The position numbers and the translations under genes were made by a program. The notes below the pieces were generated by a model, which was not told the origin of the DNA, did no database searches, and saw only the letters and a list, made by a program, of their open reading frames with translations. A stretch of 64,000 bases of DNA. Origin: Fodinisporobacter ferrooxydans (GTDB lineage Bacteria > Bacillota > Bacilli > Tumebacillales > MYW30-H2). Shown here in pieces: positions 28,086-38,138 of the stretch; position 1 is the first letter of the stretch, and every line of letters begins with the position of its first letter. Location: positions 248,001-312,000 of the forward strand of contig NZ_CP089291.1 of NCBI RefSeq assembly GCF_022818495.1, read 5' to 3'.

Positions 28086-28263
28086 TGGGGGCAATGTTTT
28101 TTAATACTGAATAATCCTGAAAACGTTGCTATATCAAGTGTTTGCGATGTTCTTAGTATGTTCTATTATGATACTTTATTTTAAAAAATGTTGAAATTTG
28201 CCCCCAAAATGCCCCCAACATTCTAAGCATGACCATATAAAGTGCGGTTGCATCTATTTAACT

Positions 28264-29244
28264 TCACACCCCCAAATACCGAGCCGAACTATCTGTTGGC
28301 CTAGCGTGCAAATAACGTCCAGTAGTAGCAACACTTGCATGACCCAGCGTGGATTGAACCAAGTGAATCGGTGCTCCACGATCAAGCGAATGAGAAGCGT
28401 GTGCGTGTCGTAACCAATGAGCGCTTACGTTATCGCCTAATCCTGCGCGTTTGGCAGCTGCTTTGACAATTCGATGCACTTGAGAAGGGCTAAGTTGGCC
28501 TTCCTTCTTCCGGCTCACAAAGATTGGATCATCGAGTTCAGCTTCTTCACGCAATTTCACAAGTTCCTTTCAGGTATCGGCAGATAATAAGATTGTCCGA
28601 GTCTTTGCCCCTTTACCAAACACCGTAATCTGTCCTGCATCGTCCCGTTCCTGAACGTCCCGCTATTTTAGTCCGCATATTTCAGATACACGAAGTCCAC
28701 CAGCATACAGTAATAACAACAGGATAGAATTTCGCGTATTCGTTTCAAGCGCCAGCATTCGGTGTACTTCTTTTTGCGACAGAATCCGTTCCGCTAATGT
28801 ATTCTTTTGCGCTGGCAGTTTGATCGGTGCTGCTACGTTCACTGACAGAACCCCAATCTCCTTATGAGCGAATGCGAACAGGGACTTTACAGAGGATAGG
28901 ATTCTCGCTTGCGTTGCCGGGGCTAATTCTACTAAACTATCTGCGAACATTTGCATGTCTAGGATGGTGACTGTATCAAGTGATTTATTTACGAATTTGA
29001 AAAAACGTTTTGCATCGGCTTTGTACGAACGCTTTGTATGTTTGCTGCGTCCATGCAACCAGAGTTGAATGATTCGTTCGTCTGGCGATTGATGGACAAC
29101 CTCTATTTTGTGTGCAGTTGAAACTGTGATTTCATTGGATAATCTAATCACTCCAATGCAAGATAATGTTTCTTCTCTTGCATCCTCTTTGAGGAGATCC
29201 AAAACTATCTGTGCTTTGAATGCTGCAGTGTAATGTTTTCTCAT
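28264..29244 (-). pseudogene. Tyrosine recombinase with two stops, fused to an IS3 OrfA fragment
   Basis: The frame begins with MRKHYTAAFKAQIVLDLLKE, the N-terminus of IS3-family OrfA transposases, then changes near codon 25 into a tyrosine recombinase (SKHTKRSYKADAKRFFKF core-binding part, LYAGGLRVSEICGLK with the catalytic arginine). In-frame TAG (28663-28665) and TGA (28570-28572) both occur where tryptophan is expected (LK-stop-RD and ADT-stop-KEL), consistent with two G-to-A changes. The rest (HWLRHAHASHSL, LGHASVATTGRYLHA) carries the other catalytic residues. It is not functional as it stands. Confidence 0.82.
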
Positions 29245-29385
29245 ACGCCTATTATAGCTTATATGACCCCTTTCAAACTGTTCGATTTCTTGGATCCACT
29301 ATAGCCAGTACCTATGGAAAGTCAAAGAAAATGCAATGAGAATCTTGCAGGAAAACTATCATTTAACTTTCCATAGTCATTATCT

Positions 29386-30398
29386 CTATAACCTATATTG
29401 TTTTAGAAATTCTGTCAGTTCCTTCTTCTGTTCCATACCGTATTTCTTAATACCCGTCATGTTGTCCGCAGTACTTTCTTCAATTGCTTTGCGCATAAAT
29501 TCCGGGTTGGTCTTTGCATAACGTTCGGTCGTTAAAACAGAAGCATGTCCAAGGAAATCCCTAATGTAAATAAGATTTACCCCGCTCATTAGCAAATGTG
29601 TGGCTTTGGAATGCCTCATGTCGTGAACCCTTGGATATCTGCCATTTGGAAGCTTTGAAATTCCTGCCTTGGCATATATGTTTTGTATGGTTGATTTTGC
29701 AGAATGCCTGGTGTATTTTCCACCGTCCGACGATGGAAAAAAATAACCATTGCTATTCGCACTGAATGACATCCTTTTAGCGTAATCCCTGCAGGTTTCT
29801 GCCATGGAATGTGACATAGGAACAAATCGGCTTTTTCCCTTTTTTGATTTTTCTATAAAAAGGATACCCTGAGCCAGATCGACGTCCTGACACTTCAAAG
29901 TCAACGCTTCAGATATACGCAAACCACAGCTGTATAAGAGTCGCACAAGAACAGGATAAATAAATGTGTAGGTCGGATAACGAGATATCACTGGCAAGTG
30001 GTCTGAAACATCAAAAATGGATATAATCTCCGAATGACTAAATATATATATGGCACAAAACTGCTGCTTTCGTTATGTCGGCTAATTTCTGGATAAATGT
30101 AGGCTTCAATCCCTCTGTTTTTTAAGAAGCCAGCAAACTGCCGGAGCATTCCAACCCGTTTGGATTGGGTTGAATAAGCCTCATGCGGTCGTTTGGCACA
30201 GATCTCTTCCACCATGCACTTTGTCAGTACAGGTTCCTTGACATGGTATCTGTTTAGCTGATGGTTCGTGAAGCGGAGTGTATATAGCATGGAATCCTCG
30301 TACTTCAGCCCACATCCGCGTTTATAGATGATGAATTCCAGGAACAGCTTCTTAAAGGGGCCTTCCTCAAATGGAATGGAAATCGTTTTATTTTCCAT
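29386..30398 (-). pseudogene. Tyrosine recombinase frameshifted at an AT repeat
   Basis: The N-terminal core-binding domain (from ATG 30398) and the C-terminal catalytic domain (LLYSCGLRISEALTL, VHDMRHSKATHLL, FLGHASVLTTERYAK) lie in different frames. The change occurs at the run ATATATATAT at 30042-30051: reading past it in the other frame restores IFSHSEIISIFDVSDHLPVI, which joins the two parts. Loss or gain of one or two bases in the run would restore a protein of about 337 residues. Its start overlaps the stop of the preceding recombinase gene, as in recombinase-in-trio (RIT) elements. Confidence 0.82.
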
Positions 30399-31008
30399 AA
30401 GGCACCTCCAGTGATACTTTCCGCAACTGCTCCGTATTCATCCACAGGTAGCGGTTTGTCACTTTCGTGCTGCTGTGTCCCAGTATGCTCGTAACGACTG
30501 GCAGGGACGTTCCATTTTCGAGAAGTCTGGAGGACAGGCTGTGTCTCATGGCATGCATTCCATGCCGTTTCCCTTCTGTATAGATGCTTGTTTTACCCAT
30601 ATATGAATTAAGGATGCGGTATAAAGCACTGCTAGCTGAAAACGCCTCATAAGGTGCTCGCATCTTTATGAATAGACTGTTACAGGACGTATCGGGTCTC
30701 CCGTTTTTTAGATAATCCGCAAGCGCATAACGGATGCCTTCTGTCATGGGAAGAATCTGATGATTGCCCGTTTTCTGTTGAAGAAAGGATATTTCGTCTC
30801 TTTCCCAATGGATATCAGAAATTTGCAGATGGCAGATATCACCAGCTCGCATTCCCAAAGATATGGCTATTAATAGGATGGCATAATCCCTTTTTCCTAT
30901 TGCGGTGCTGCAGTCTACAACCCGAAGAATTTCGGCTGTCTCATCCGGAGTATAGTAAGAATTGCATGTAGCTTGCACTTTTGCAATTTTATTGTTGCTA
31001 TGATTCAT
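30388..31008 (-). pseudogene. Tyrosine recombinase catalytic domain, N-terminally truncated
   Basis: 206 residues containing only the catalytic domain: SLGMRAGDICHLQISDI with the first arginine, KRHGMHAMRHSLSSRLLE, ILGHSSTKVTNRYLWMNTEQL. The usual 100-200-residue N-terminal domain is absent, and a stop codon lies a dozen codons upstream of ATG 31008. Its last codons overlap the next recombinase start (ATGGAAAATAA), a coupling typical of RIT elements. Nothing recognisable lies in 31009-31235. Confidence 0.7.
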
Positions 31009-31235
31009 AAAGTGAAACTTGAATGCAGGTGTATTTTGTTGAGGTTAGCTATCGGATAAAATGATCGCTTTGTGAGAAAAAAGAAATTAATTTTGCAATT
31101 TCCAGTTCTATCAGGGTGGAATTATATGTTTACTGCACGGGGACAATCAATAGTAAGCTAAAAATTGCCCGGGGAATTCAGCTTTGGTATCTCAACCAGC
31201 TCGGAACGAACGGTCCCCGGACAGCAAGAATCTAA

Positions 31236-31943
31236 TCAAGCACCAAAATATGCAGATAAAATGGTACTGTCGTTTTTAAACAGTGCAGGTTCGCCAGACC
31301 TTGTAATTTCCCCGTGATCCATAAAATAGACTTGTGAAGCAATTTCGAGGGCATTCATTGCATTTTGTTCGGCCAACAAAATCGTTAGTTTTTCTTCATT
31401 TTGAATTTTGACCAATGATTCATAAACGGTTTGAACGAGCAATGGACTCAATCCTAAGGATGGTTCATCCAAAATTAAAACCTTTGGAAAGGACATGAGC
31501 GCTCGGCCAATCACCATCATTTGCTGCTGCCCGCCGCTGAGAGAACCAGCCACATGATGTAATTTAGCTTTCAAGTCGGGAAAAACCTCAAGTATACATT
31601 CAAGCCGGTTTTTTAATTGACGGCGAACCGTCTTATTGATGGCACCCAACTCAAGGTTTTCAAGGACAGTTAACGTGTACAATACACCTCTTCCCTCTGG
31701 TACAAGAGAAATTCCTGCCACGGATACACGATGCGCAGGAAGTGTTGATAATTCTACGCCATTCAAAGAAATTCTGCCTGAGGTCAGCGGAATCATACGG
31801 CAAATCGCCCGTATGAGTGTTGTCTTTCCGGCGCCATTTGGCCCGAGTAATGCTGTAGTTTGCCCACTTGGTATGGTTAATGAAATATTGTTTAGGATTT
31901 TTACTTCTCCATATCCTGCATATACGGACTCAATACTAAGCAT
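31236..31943 (-). CDS. livF: Branched-chain-amino-acid-type ABC transporter ATPase LivF
   Basis: A 235-residue ATPase: Walker A GPNGAGKTTLIRAI, signature LSGGQQQMMVIGRAL, Walker B VLILDEPSLGLSPLLV, and the LivF-typical LVPEGRGVLYTLTVLENLELGA. ATG 31943 overlaps the livG stop by 8 bases, with GGAGGAG upstream, so the two are translationally coupled. It is the last gene of livJHMGF. The importer class takes up branched-chain amino acids, amides, urea or aromatic acids; the substrate here is unknown. Confidence 0.92.
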   Translation of the reverse strand: MLSIESVYAGYGEVKILNNISLTIPSGQTTALLGPNGAGKTTLIRAICRMIPLTSGRISLNGVELSTLPAHRVSVAGISLVPEGRGVLYTLTVLENLELGAINKTVRRQLKNRLECILEVFPDLKAKLHHVAGSLSGGQQQMMVIGRALMSFPKVLILDEPSLGLSPLLVQTVYESLVKIQNEEKLTILLAEQNAMNALEIASQVYFMDHGEITRSGEPALFKNDSTILSAYFGA

Positions 31944-32673
31944 TTTGTGCCACTCCTCCTTTTCCAATATACGATTCGATTACAAGAGGATTCGACAACA
32001 CGACATCGGGGAGATCCTGCATTAATACTTTTCCCGTATCTAAGACAAGAAGACGATCCGAAACTGATCGTATGACTTTCACCAGGTGCTCAATTATCAC
32101 AATCGTTAAACCTTGATTTTTTAAGGATCGAATTTTTTTCACCAAATCTTGAATTTCCTCATCTGTCAGACCTGTAAGCACCTCGTCCAAAAATAAAAGT
32201 TTTGGTTGTGTTCCAAGTGCCCGTGCCATATCCAGCACTTTTCTTTGTGCAAAGTTTAATGAAGATGACGGTTCATGAAGAAACGAATGGAGTCCCACCA
32301 AATCCAATATTTCTTCTGCTTTCTGTTCAGCTTCTTTATGGGACATCCCGCGAGTTAAACATGCTACCTTGACATTATCCAGACAATCCAAAGAGTTTAA
32401 GGTTTGTGGATGTTGAAATGTGCGGGCCATCCCCATACGGGAAGACAAAAATAATCGGGATTTTGTAACAGGCTTAGATTCATAAAAAATTTCTCCAGCG
32501 TCCGGTGCGATGACACCCGTGATGACATTGATCGCGGTCGTCTTCCCTGCTCCATTTGGGCCGATTACTCCGAGAATTTCTCCTCGTTGTATATGAAATG
32601 TGATATCCTGTAGCGCTTTTACCCCGCCGAATGTTTTTTGAACCCCTTTGGTTTCCAATATCCAATCACTCAT
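31936..32673 (-). CDS. livG: ABC transporter ATPase LivG
   Basis: A 245-residue ATPase with Walker A GPNGAGKTTAINVITG and the LivG-type ARTFQHPQTLNSLDCLDNV. The signature reads LNFAQRKVLDMARAL rather than LSYGQ, and Walker B is LLFLDEVLTGL rather than LDEPAAGL. This AQRK/DEV variant occurs in a subset of LivG proteins, so it is not evidence of inactivity. It starts 13 bases after livM, with GGGAG upstream. Confidence 0.92.
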   Translation of the reverse strand: MSDWILETKGVQKTFGGVKALQDITFHIQRGEILGVIGPNGAGKTTAINVITGVIAPDAGEIFYESKPVTKSRLFLSSRMGMARTFQHPQTLNSLDCLDNVKVACLTRGMSHKEAEQKAEEILDLVGLHSFLHEPSSSLNFAQRKVLDMARALGTQPKLLFLDEVLTGLTDEEIQDLVKKIRSLKNQGLTIVIIEHLVKVIRSVSDRLLVLDTGKVLMQDLPDVVLSNPLVIESYIGKGGVAQNA

Positions 32674-32685
32674 TTTTTCAACTCC

Positions 32686-33675
32686 CTAAACAACCTCTTT
32701 TGTATTATTCAAGATTTTATTTTTCGAAAAAAAGGCTGGAATTCTAAGCAAAAGATCTAGGACACCTTTTTTTGCAAACAAAACAATTACCATGAGTACC
32801 AAACCAAAGCACGCATTTACATAACCTGCATTTTGAGCGGATAGATCATTCGTGAATATAGTAATTCCCTCAAGTATAGCTGCGCCAATAATCGGGCCAA
32901 AAATAAAATTGCTGCCCCCGATAATAGGAACTACTGCCATATAAGTAGCAAGAGTTAATCCTGTCATATAATTTGGATCCAGAAAGCCAACTGAAAAAGC
33001 GGATAGTATCCCGCCAATCGCTGTAAACGCAGCACTCAAAACAAGAATCAAAAGCTTGATTGTGAACGAGTTGATCCCGATAGATTCCGCCGCAATCGAA
33101 TTGGTTTTAACCGCCTGCAAATAATAACCAAATTTCGTGCGTGGAATAAAATAAAATAAAATGATCAATATCGCCACAAAAATGGCTCCAATAATTGTAT
33201 ACACATAAGGATTCAGAAACTCTAGATTCGCCCAGTTGTCGGAGGAAAACGAAATTTGCAGCCCGTTGGCCCCACCTGTCACAGTGTCAAAATGCAGGAT
33301 AAGACTCAGCAATACTGCTGAAAAAGAAAGTGTGGATAAACTGAAATATGGGCCTTTTAAGCGAAAACTAAAACAACCTATTAGTAATGAAAACAGCACA
33401 GCCGCTAAAACTCCAAACATCCAGCCATAGATCGGATAAATATTGAATTTTTGAAATAGAATGACCGTGGTGTATGCACCAATCGCAGCAAAGGAACTAT
33501 GCCCGAGTGAAATTTCCCCCGCATAATTTGCAATCAGATTCCAGCTGTAGCCCCAAATTGCGTATAAAACAAACGAATTCGTTGCGGAAGGATTCGATTG
33601 CAGGACTGTCCATACTATTAAAAACACAGCCCATCCCAGTACCATCCATATGACCTTGTAGGATTGTCGTTTCAT
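32686..33675 (-). CDS. livM: ABC transporter permease LivM
   Basis: About 329 residues from ATG 33675, which overlaps the livH stop (ATGA). A hydrophobic protein of 8-10 segments with the LivM landmarks YAIWGYSWNLIANYAGEISLGHSSFAAIGAYT, GPYFSLSTLSFSAVL and a GGANGL loop. It pairs with LivH to form the channel. Confidence 0.92.
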   Translation of the reverse strand: MKRQSYKVIWMVLGWAVFLIVWTVLQSNPSATNSFVLYAIWGYSWNLIANYAGEISLGHSSFAAIGAYTTVILFQKFNIYPIYGWMFGVLAAVLFSLLIGCFSFRLKGPYFSLSTLSFSAVLLSLILHFDTVTGGANGLQISFSSDNWANLEFLNPYVYTIIGAIFVAILIILFYFIPRTKFGYYLQAVKTNSIAAESIGINSFTIKLLILVLSAAFTAIGGILSAFSVGFLDPNYMTGLTLATYMAVVPIIGGSNFIFGPIIGAAILEGITIFTNDLSAQNAGYVNACFGLVLMVIVLFAKKGVLDLLLRIPAFFSKNKILNNTKEVV

Positions 33676-34553
33676 ACCACTCTTCCTTTCTTTGAAAACA
33701 GACCTTCCGGCCGAAACCATAAAACAAGCAGAAAAATGATGTAGATTGACGCAACGGAAAGGTCAATCGAAATATATCCGGATGTTATAGATTCAACTAT
33801 TCCAATGAATAATCCGCCAAAAACGGAGCCGTTCACATTTCCTAGCCCGGCAATCACGACAACCAAAAACGCGATGATCACATAATTACTTCCGACACTC
33901 GGGTACACATATTGATAGGGTGCAAGCAACGCACCTCCAAGAGCAGCCAGGATTCCTCCCACTGCGAAGGCGCTTGCAAAAATGATTTTTGAATGAATCC
34001 CCAAGACAGAACTCACCTGGCGATTTTCTGCAACAGCGCGGATAGATTTTCCCCAAAATGTTTTCTTAAGCAGGAAAGAAAGAATGATTGTCGCAATCAT
34101 CGCCACGACAAACGCGATCAAAGGGCCTTCTTGAACCGTCAATTTTCCTATATGCAGGCTTGCTTCATGCATGGTGCCTGGAATCGCATGAAAGGAAGAT
34201 CCAAAAATAATTTGCGCAAGGCCTTGCAAAAAGAAAGACAATCCAAGAGTCAAAAGGATTTGTGTTCGATCATCATGGCCGACAACATGTTGAATGAGCA
34301 ACAAATATAAAACAAGTGTGAATATCCCGGATAGTATAACTGCCGGCAGCACCAACAAATAAATATCGGTTGCAGATTTTGTTGGATACAGCGAGTAGAG
34401 TGCGAACGCAACAAACATACCGATCATCAAAAACTCACCTTGTGCAAAATTCACAATTTTCATAACGCCAAAAATCAAATTCAAGCCTACAGCAACGAGA
34501 GCAAAGACTCCCCCAAGCATCAAGCCATTTAATAAGACCTGAATGAAATACAT
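33672..34553 (-). CDS. livH: ABC transporter permease LivH
   Basis: 293 residues with about eight membrane segments. LivH landmarks: FALVAVGLNLIFGVMKIVNFAQGEFLMIGMF at the N-terminus, GKSIRAVAENRQVSSVLGI (the cytoplasmic EAA-like loop that contacts the ATPases) and VVIAGLGNVNGSVFGGLFIG. It lies 72 bases downstream of the binding-protein gene, with a hairpin between. Confidence 0.92.
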   Translation of the reverse strand: MYFIQVLLNGLMLGGVFALVAVGLNLIFGVMKIVNFAQGEFLMIGMFVAFALYSLYPTKSATDIYLLVLPAVILSGIFTLVLYLLLIQHVVGHDDRTQILLTLGLSFFLQGLAQIIFGSSFHAIPGTMHEASLHIGKLTVQEGPLIAFVVAMIATIILSFLLKKTFWGKSIRAVAENRQVSSVLGIHSKIIFASAFAVGGILAALGGALLAPYQYVYPSVGSNYVIIAFLVVVIAGLGNVNGSVFGGLFIGIVESITSGYISIDLSVASIYIIFLLVLWFRPEGLFSKKGRVV

Positions 34554-34583
34554 AATTTCGCCCCATTCTCATTGATATTAAAA

Positions 34584-34608
34584 TGGAGAGCCAGAAGCTC
34601 GCTCTCCA
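34584..34608 (-). terminator. Intercistronic hairpin between livJ and livH
   Basis: Perfect 8-bp arms TGGAGAGC/GCTCTCCA with a 9-base loop and no T-run. Hairpins here commonly protect the abundant binding-protein message or attenuate read-through into the permeases. Confidence 0.6.
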
Positions 34609-34625
34609 CTGTACCCATGCCAACT

Positions 34626-35885
34626 TTATGGTTTTTGCAGTTTGGTTGCAGCCTGGTCTAAAGGAAATACAGTCTTTGGAACATTATCTTGCCATTGAAT
34701 CATCACGGCATTGGTAGGAGCATTGTATCCAGTATTATCGAATTGAACTTTCCCTGGCTGCATCAAGGTTGCTCCACCCGTTGTCACGTCGATTTTAGCC
34801 AATTCATCACGAACCTTTTGCGGATCAGCGGATTTTGCCTGATCGATCGCATCAGCAATCGTATAAATCGCTGCATACGCTTCACCTGCGTGTTCCGGCA
34901 TATATGTTCCATATTTCTGCTTATATTCTTCCGTTGCTTTCACAAGGTCCGTATTTTGGGTAATGTTCTTTGAATCCCAGTTCCAAGAAGCCACACTCGT
35001 TAAACCATTTACCTTCGAACCAATCGCCTTTTCAATTGTTGGCCAAATAAAGCCCGCTCCTCCGCCAATCGTAAGGATATGCAGGTTTTGAGACGCAATA
35101 GCACTTAAAATTGCTTCTGCATCCGGTACGTATGAAACAGGGAATAATACCTGAGCTCCTGACTCTTTTACCTTGCTGATCAGTGGTGTCGCATCCGTAA
35201 TGGATGGAGGATAAGCGGAATCCAATACCACATCTAAGCCTGCTTTTGTAAGCAGTTTCTTTGTACTCTTGGCTGTCGATGTACCATATGGATCGTTTGT
35301 ATATAAAAGGGCTGCTTTCTTGATTCCCATATGATACTTGTCGTTCAGCATCTTTAAGAAATTAATTTGTGCTTCACTAAATTTGCTGGCTTTTGGCGCA
35401 ATTTCAAATACATACGGGTTCTTGGCAGCTGTGATGCTTTCTGAAATGGATGCTGTTACCATTGGCACATGGTGTCGTGCCATAACTGGCATTGCGGCAA
35501 CTGTTAATGGAGACAGATCCATACCAAACAACGCTGATACTTTATTTCCACTTAATATTTTATCTGTAACGGTTGCTGCATCATTTGGCTGGCCTGTACT
35601 ATCTGTTACAATTAAATTGATTTTTGCTCCACCTAAAGACTTGATTCCTCCAGCTTTATTGATATCCTCAGCAGCCAGCTTTGCCGCATTCGCACTTTGC
35701 GTGCCAGCATCTGCATTTGGTCCCGTCAACGGAACAACAACTGCTATATTGACTTCCTTTCCATCTTGGCCTTGTGAACCATTTGAGCTCGAGCTGCCCG
35801 TTGCAGAAGCGCCACACCCTGTTGTCATACCAATTAGTGATGTAATACAAGCTCCATAAAGTATCCCTTTCCATTGCTTTCTCAT
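34626..35885 (-). CDS. livJ: ABC transporter substrate-binding lipoprotein (LivJ type)
   Basis: About 419 residues from ATG 35885 (AAGGGG upstream). The signal peptide ends in a lipobox (MTTGC, lipidation at cysteine), followed by a Ser/Gly-rich linker. The mature part is a type I periplasmic-binding fold: VNIAVVVPLTGPNADAGTQ, LAAEDINKAGGI, GNKVSALFGMDLSP, VPMVTASIS. It delivers the ligand to LivHMGF. Two LacI-type palindromes lie 200-250 bases upstream. Confidence 0.92.
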   Translation of the reverse strand: MRKQWKGILYGACITSLIGMTTGCGASATGSSSSNGSQGQDGKEVNIAVVVPLTGPNADAGTQSANAAKLAAEDINKAGGIKSLGGAKINLIVTDSTGQPNDAATVTDKILSGNKVSALFGMDLSPLTVAAMPVMARHHVPMVTASISESITAAKNPYVFEIAPKASKFSEAQINFLKMLNDKYHMGIKKAALLYTNDPYGTSTAKSTKKLLTKAGLDVVLDSAYPPSITDATPLISKVKESGAQVLFPVSYVPDAEAILSAIASQNLHILTIGGGAGFIWPTIEKAIGSKVNGLTSVASWNWDSKNITQNTDLVKATEEYKQKYGTYMPEHAGEAYAAIYTIADAIDQAKSADPQKVRDELAKIDVTTGGATLMQPGKVQFDNTGYNAPTNAVMIQWQDNVPKTVFPLDQAATKLQKP

Positions 35886-36086
35886 GACTGTTCCCCTTTT
35901 CCTTGTTTTTTCTTTTTTCATGTTTTCTTCGCACGTTTTTTTTCCGTGTTTTAACTGCCTTTTCTTAGTTATCTAAGAAAAAACCACCCCCTGAAAATAA
36001 AACGCTTACATGCAACTCATAACTTTCGTTCGGTTCTTTCAAATCTACCTGATTATTCTAATCTATCAATTTCAGTATCCTTCCCA

Positions 36087-36137
36087 TTTTCTAAACGATT
36101 AGAAAATAAACCATAAAATTTCTAAACGATTCGAAAA
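36087..36137. promoter_or_regulatory. Two LacI-type palindromic operators upstream of liv
   Basis: TTTTCTAAACGATTAGAAAA (36087-36106) and TTTCTAAACGATTCGAAAA (from 36119) both centre on CG with arms TCTAAA/TTNGA, 31 bases (three turns) apart. They match the elements at 43.5 and 51.6-51.7 kb, consensus TCTAAWCGWTTAGA. The AT-rich remainder of 35886-36387 probably holds the liv promoter; no gene is seen. Confidence 0.65.
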
Positions 36138-36387
36138 GGATACTTCGATTGTATTTTAGTTTCTTTTTTCAGTCAATACAGAAAATAATATATTTTTAGT
36201 CAATATGCAACATTCAGAATAGTATTTCTAATAACGAAAATTACTTCATCTTATTTGTTTACAACCCATTACATTTTCTTGCATATGAATCTACAAGAAA
36301 TGGGGAAATTTCCATATTTTATATCTTGATTGAATTGTTTTGGCATATCTTGCATACATCGTTCTTCTATTCAAAACCTTAAAACTA

Positions 36388-37980
36388 TCAAATAACTTTA
36401 ACTAATTTCTTTGAAAGGGAAGATGACATAGGTTCCGCCAAGAATATAGATTCATCCATTATTTTTAGATTTTTATCGATTATAGGCTGAAAATCCATTT
36501 GTTGAAGAATGTCCCTTTCCAGATCGATGCCAGGAGCGATTTCGCTTAATACAAAACCATTTTCAGTTAGCACAAATACGGCCCGTTCTGTGACATATAA
36601 AACACGTTTTCCATTCGCCGCTGCATATTTCCCACTAAATGTAATTTGCTCGACCTGTTGACGGAACTTTTTGATTTTCCCCTCTTGCAGGATGTTCAAT
36701 TGCCCATCCTCGATGGAAACCTCTAAACCGCCTCCCGTAAAGGTTGTACAAAATACCACTCGTTTCGCGGGTTGTGTGATATCGATAAATCCCCCGCATC
36801 CTGTGGTTCGACCACCAAACTTCGATACATTCACATTCCCGTATCGGTCAACTTCCGCTGCACCCATGAAGGTGATATCGATCCCGGCACCATGATAATA
36901 GTCAAACAAATATTCATGCTCGATAATCGCATCGGCATTGCGTGTAATTCCAAATTCATTTCCGCCAACAGGAACACCGCCAATTACGCCAGATTCTAAA
37001 GTGAGTGTAATTGTCTGATTGAGTCCCTCTTCTTGAGCAATCGGGCCGATCACATCACCTGGAATTCCAATCCCCAAATTAACGACAACCGGAGATTTTA
37101 ATTCTTGTACCGCTCTTCTCCCTATGACTTTTCGAATATCTAAGGGAATAGGATGAAAATTGCCTGTGGGTGTACGAACATCTCCCGAAAAGATAGGGTT
37201 AAATACTGTACTTGGTACTTGCCGATGCTCAGTATTCGGGTCATCCACCAATACTGCCCCATCAATTAAATACCCAGGAACAACCACGTCTTTTGGATGA
37301 AAAGACTCTTTCTTGGCTAAATATTTGATTTGGGCAATGACCTTCCCACCATATGCTTTTGCTGCTTGGGCTCCTGAAAGAATCTCCAATTTCAAAGGTT
37401 CTTCTTCTGTAGTGATATTACCATTTTCATCAATACTCGTTCCACGGATAAAGACATAATCAAATGGAATGGACGAATACAACAAAAATTCATTCCCTTG
37501 AATATTCAAAAGGTGCACCAGATCTTCTTTTTCTTTCGTTCGCTCATTGAATTTTCCTCCCTCAATTCTGGGATCTACGAACGTTCCCAATCCAATCGGG
37601 GAAATTTGCCCTGGCAATTTATTGGCCATCGCCCGCAAAAGATGAGTAAGTTGCCCTTGTGGCCAACAATAACAATCCACTTTATTTTCTTCAATTAACT
37701 TCCGCATTTTCGGAGCCAGACCCCAGTGTCCACCTATCACTCGGCTGATCAAGCCTTCTTCTGCAATATATTCAATGCCATTGGACTTATCTGATTGTCC
37801 GGCAGTATGAAAAACCGTTAAATTTCTCGGATGACCTTCCTCTTTAAAACGTTTTCCGATGGCTTTCAAAATCTTATCACATTGTCCCATTCCCCCAAAG
37901 CCAACCAGTGCGATCGTGCTTCCATCGTGTATCTCTTGAGCTAGTTGTTCCGCCTTAATCAGCTTTTCCATCTTTGCCAC
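36388..37980 (-). CDS. Acyl-CoA:carboxylate CoA-transferase, fused alpha-beta (family I)
   Basis: 530 residues, with both halves of a family I CoA-transferase in one chain, as in propionate/acetate CoA-transferase. The first half has GSTIALVGFGGMGQCDKIL and HTAGQSDKSNGIEYIAEEGL; the second has VVNLGIGIPGDVIGPIAQEE and the active-site glutamate in LESGVIGGVPVGGNEFG, then GAGIDITFMGAAEVDRYGNVNVSKFG. It moves CoA from an acyl-CoA donor to a short carboxylate. It is the last gene of the thiolase operon and has a close paralogue at 39.0-40.6 kb. Confidence 0.9.
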   Translation of the reverse strand: MAKMEKLIKAEQLAQEIHDGSTIALVGFGGMGQCDKILKAIGKRFKEEGHPRNLTVFHTAGQSDKSNGIEYIAEEGLISRVIGGHWGLAPKMRKLIEENKVDCYCWPQGQLTHLLRAMANKLPGQISPIGLGTFVDPRIEGGKFNERTKEKEDLVHLLNIQGNEFLLYSSIPFDYVFIRGTSIDENGNITTEEEPLKLEILSGAQAAKAYGGKVIAQIKYLAKKESFHPKDVVVPGYLIDGAVLVDDPNTEHRQVPSTVFNPIFSGDVRTPTGNFHPIPLDIRKVIGRRAVQELKSPVVVNLGIGIPGDVIGPIAQEEGLNQTITLTLESGVIGGVPVGGNEFGITRNADAIIEHEYLFDYYHGAGIDITFMGAAEVDRYGNVNVSKFGGRTTGCGGFIDITQPAKRVVFCTTFTGGGLEVSIEDGQLNILQEGKIKKFRQQVEQITFSGKYAAANGKRVLYVTERAVFVLTENGFVLSEIAPGIDLERDILQQMDFQPIIDKNLKIMDESIFLAEPMSSSLSKKLVKVI

Positions 37981-38138
37981 CTCAATCTATTGATTCTATA
38001 TTTATGAGATTATAACAAAATTACAAAAAGACCCCAAAAATACATATTACAAAAAAGGTAAATAGAAAAAAGAGCCATGAGAAAGTGATTCCGAAAGTGA
38101 TTCGATGACTGTTATATTTTTCGGTAGAATTGAAATTC

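Noticed and set aside
28570-28665. Alternative genetic code (TGA or TAG read as tryptophan)
   Set aside because: TGA and TAG end many intact genes in the window, and TGG is used for tryptophan throughout.
31136-31220. CCGGGGA...TCCCCGG pair suggesting an element end or terminator
   Set aside because: Only 7 bases pair across a loop of about 36 bases; no T-run and no matching copy found.
32200-32330. LivG signature LNFAQ and DEV as signs of an inactive ATPase
   Set aside because: This variant is common in a subset of LivG proteins, and all other motifs are intact.
35990-36010. cre-like sequence upstream of liv (AAAACGCTTACA)
   Set aside because: Two mismatches at conserved positions of the cre consensus; too weak to claim.
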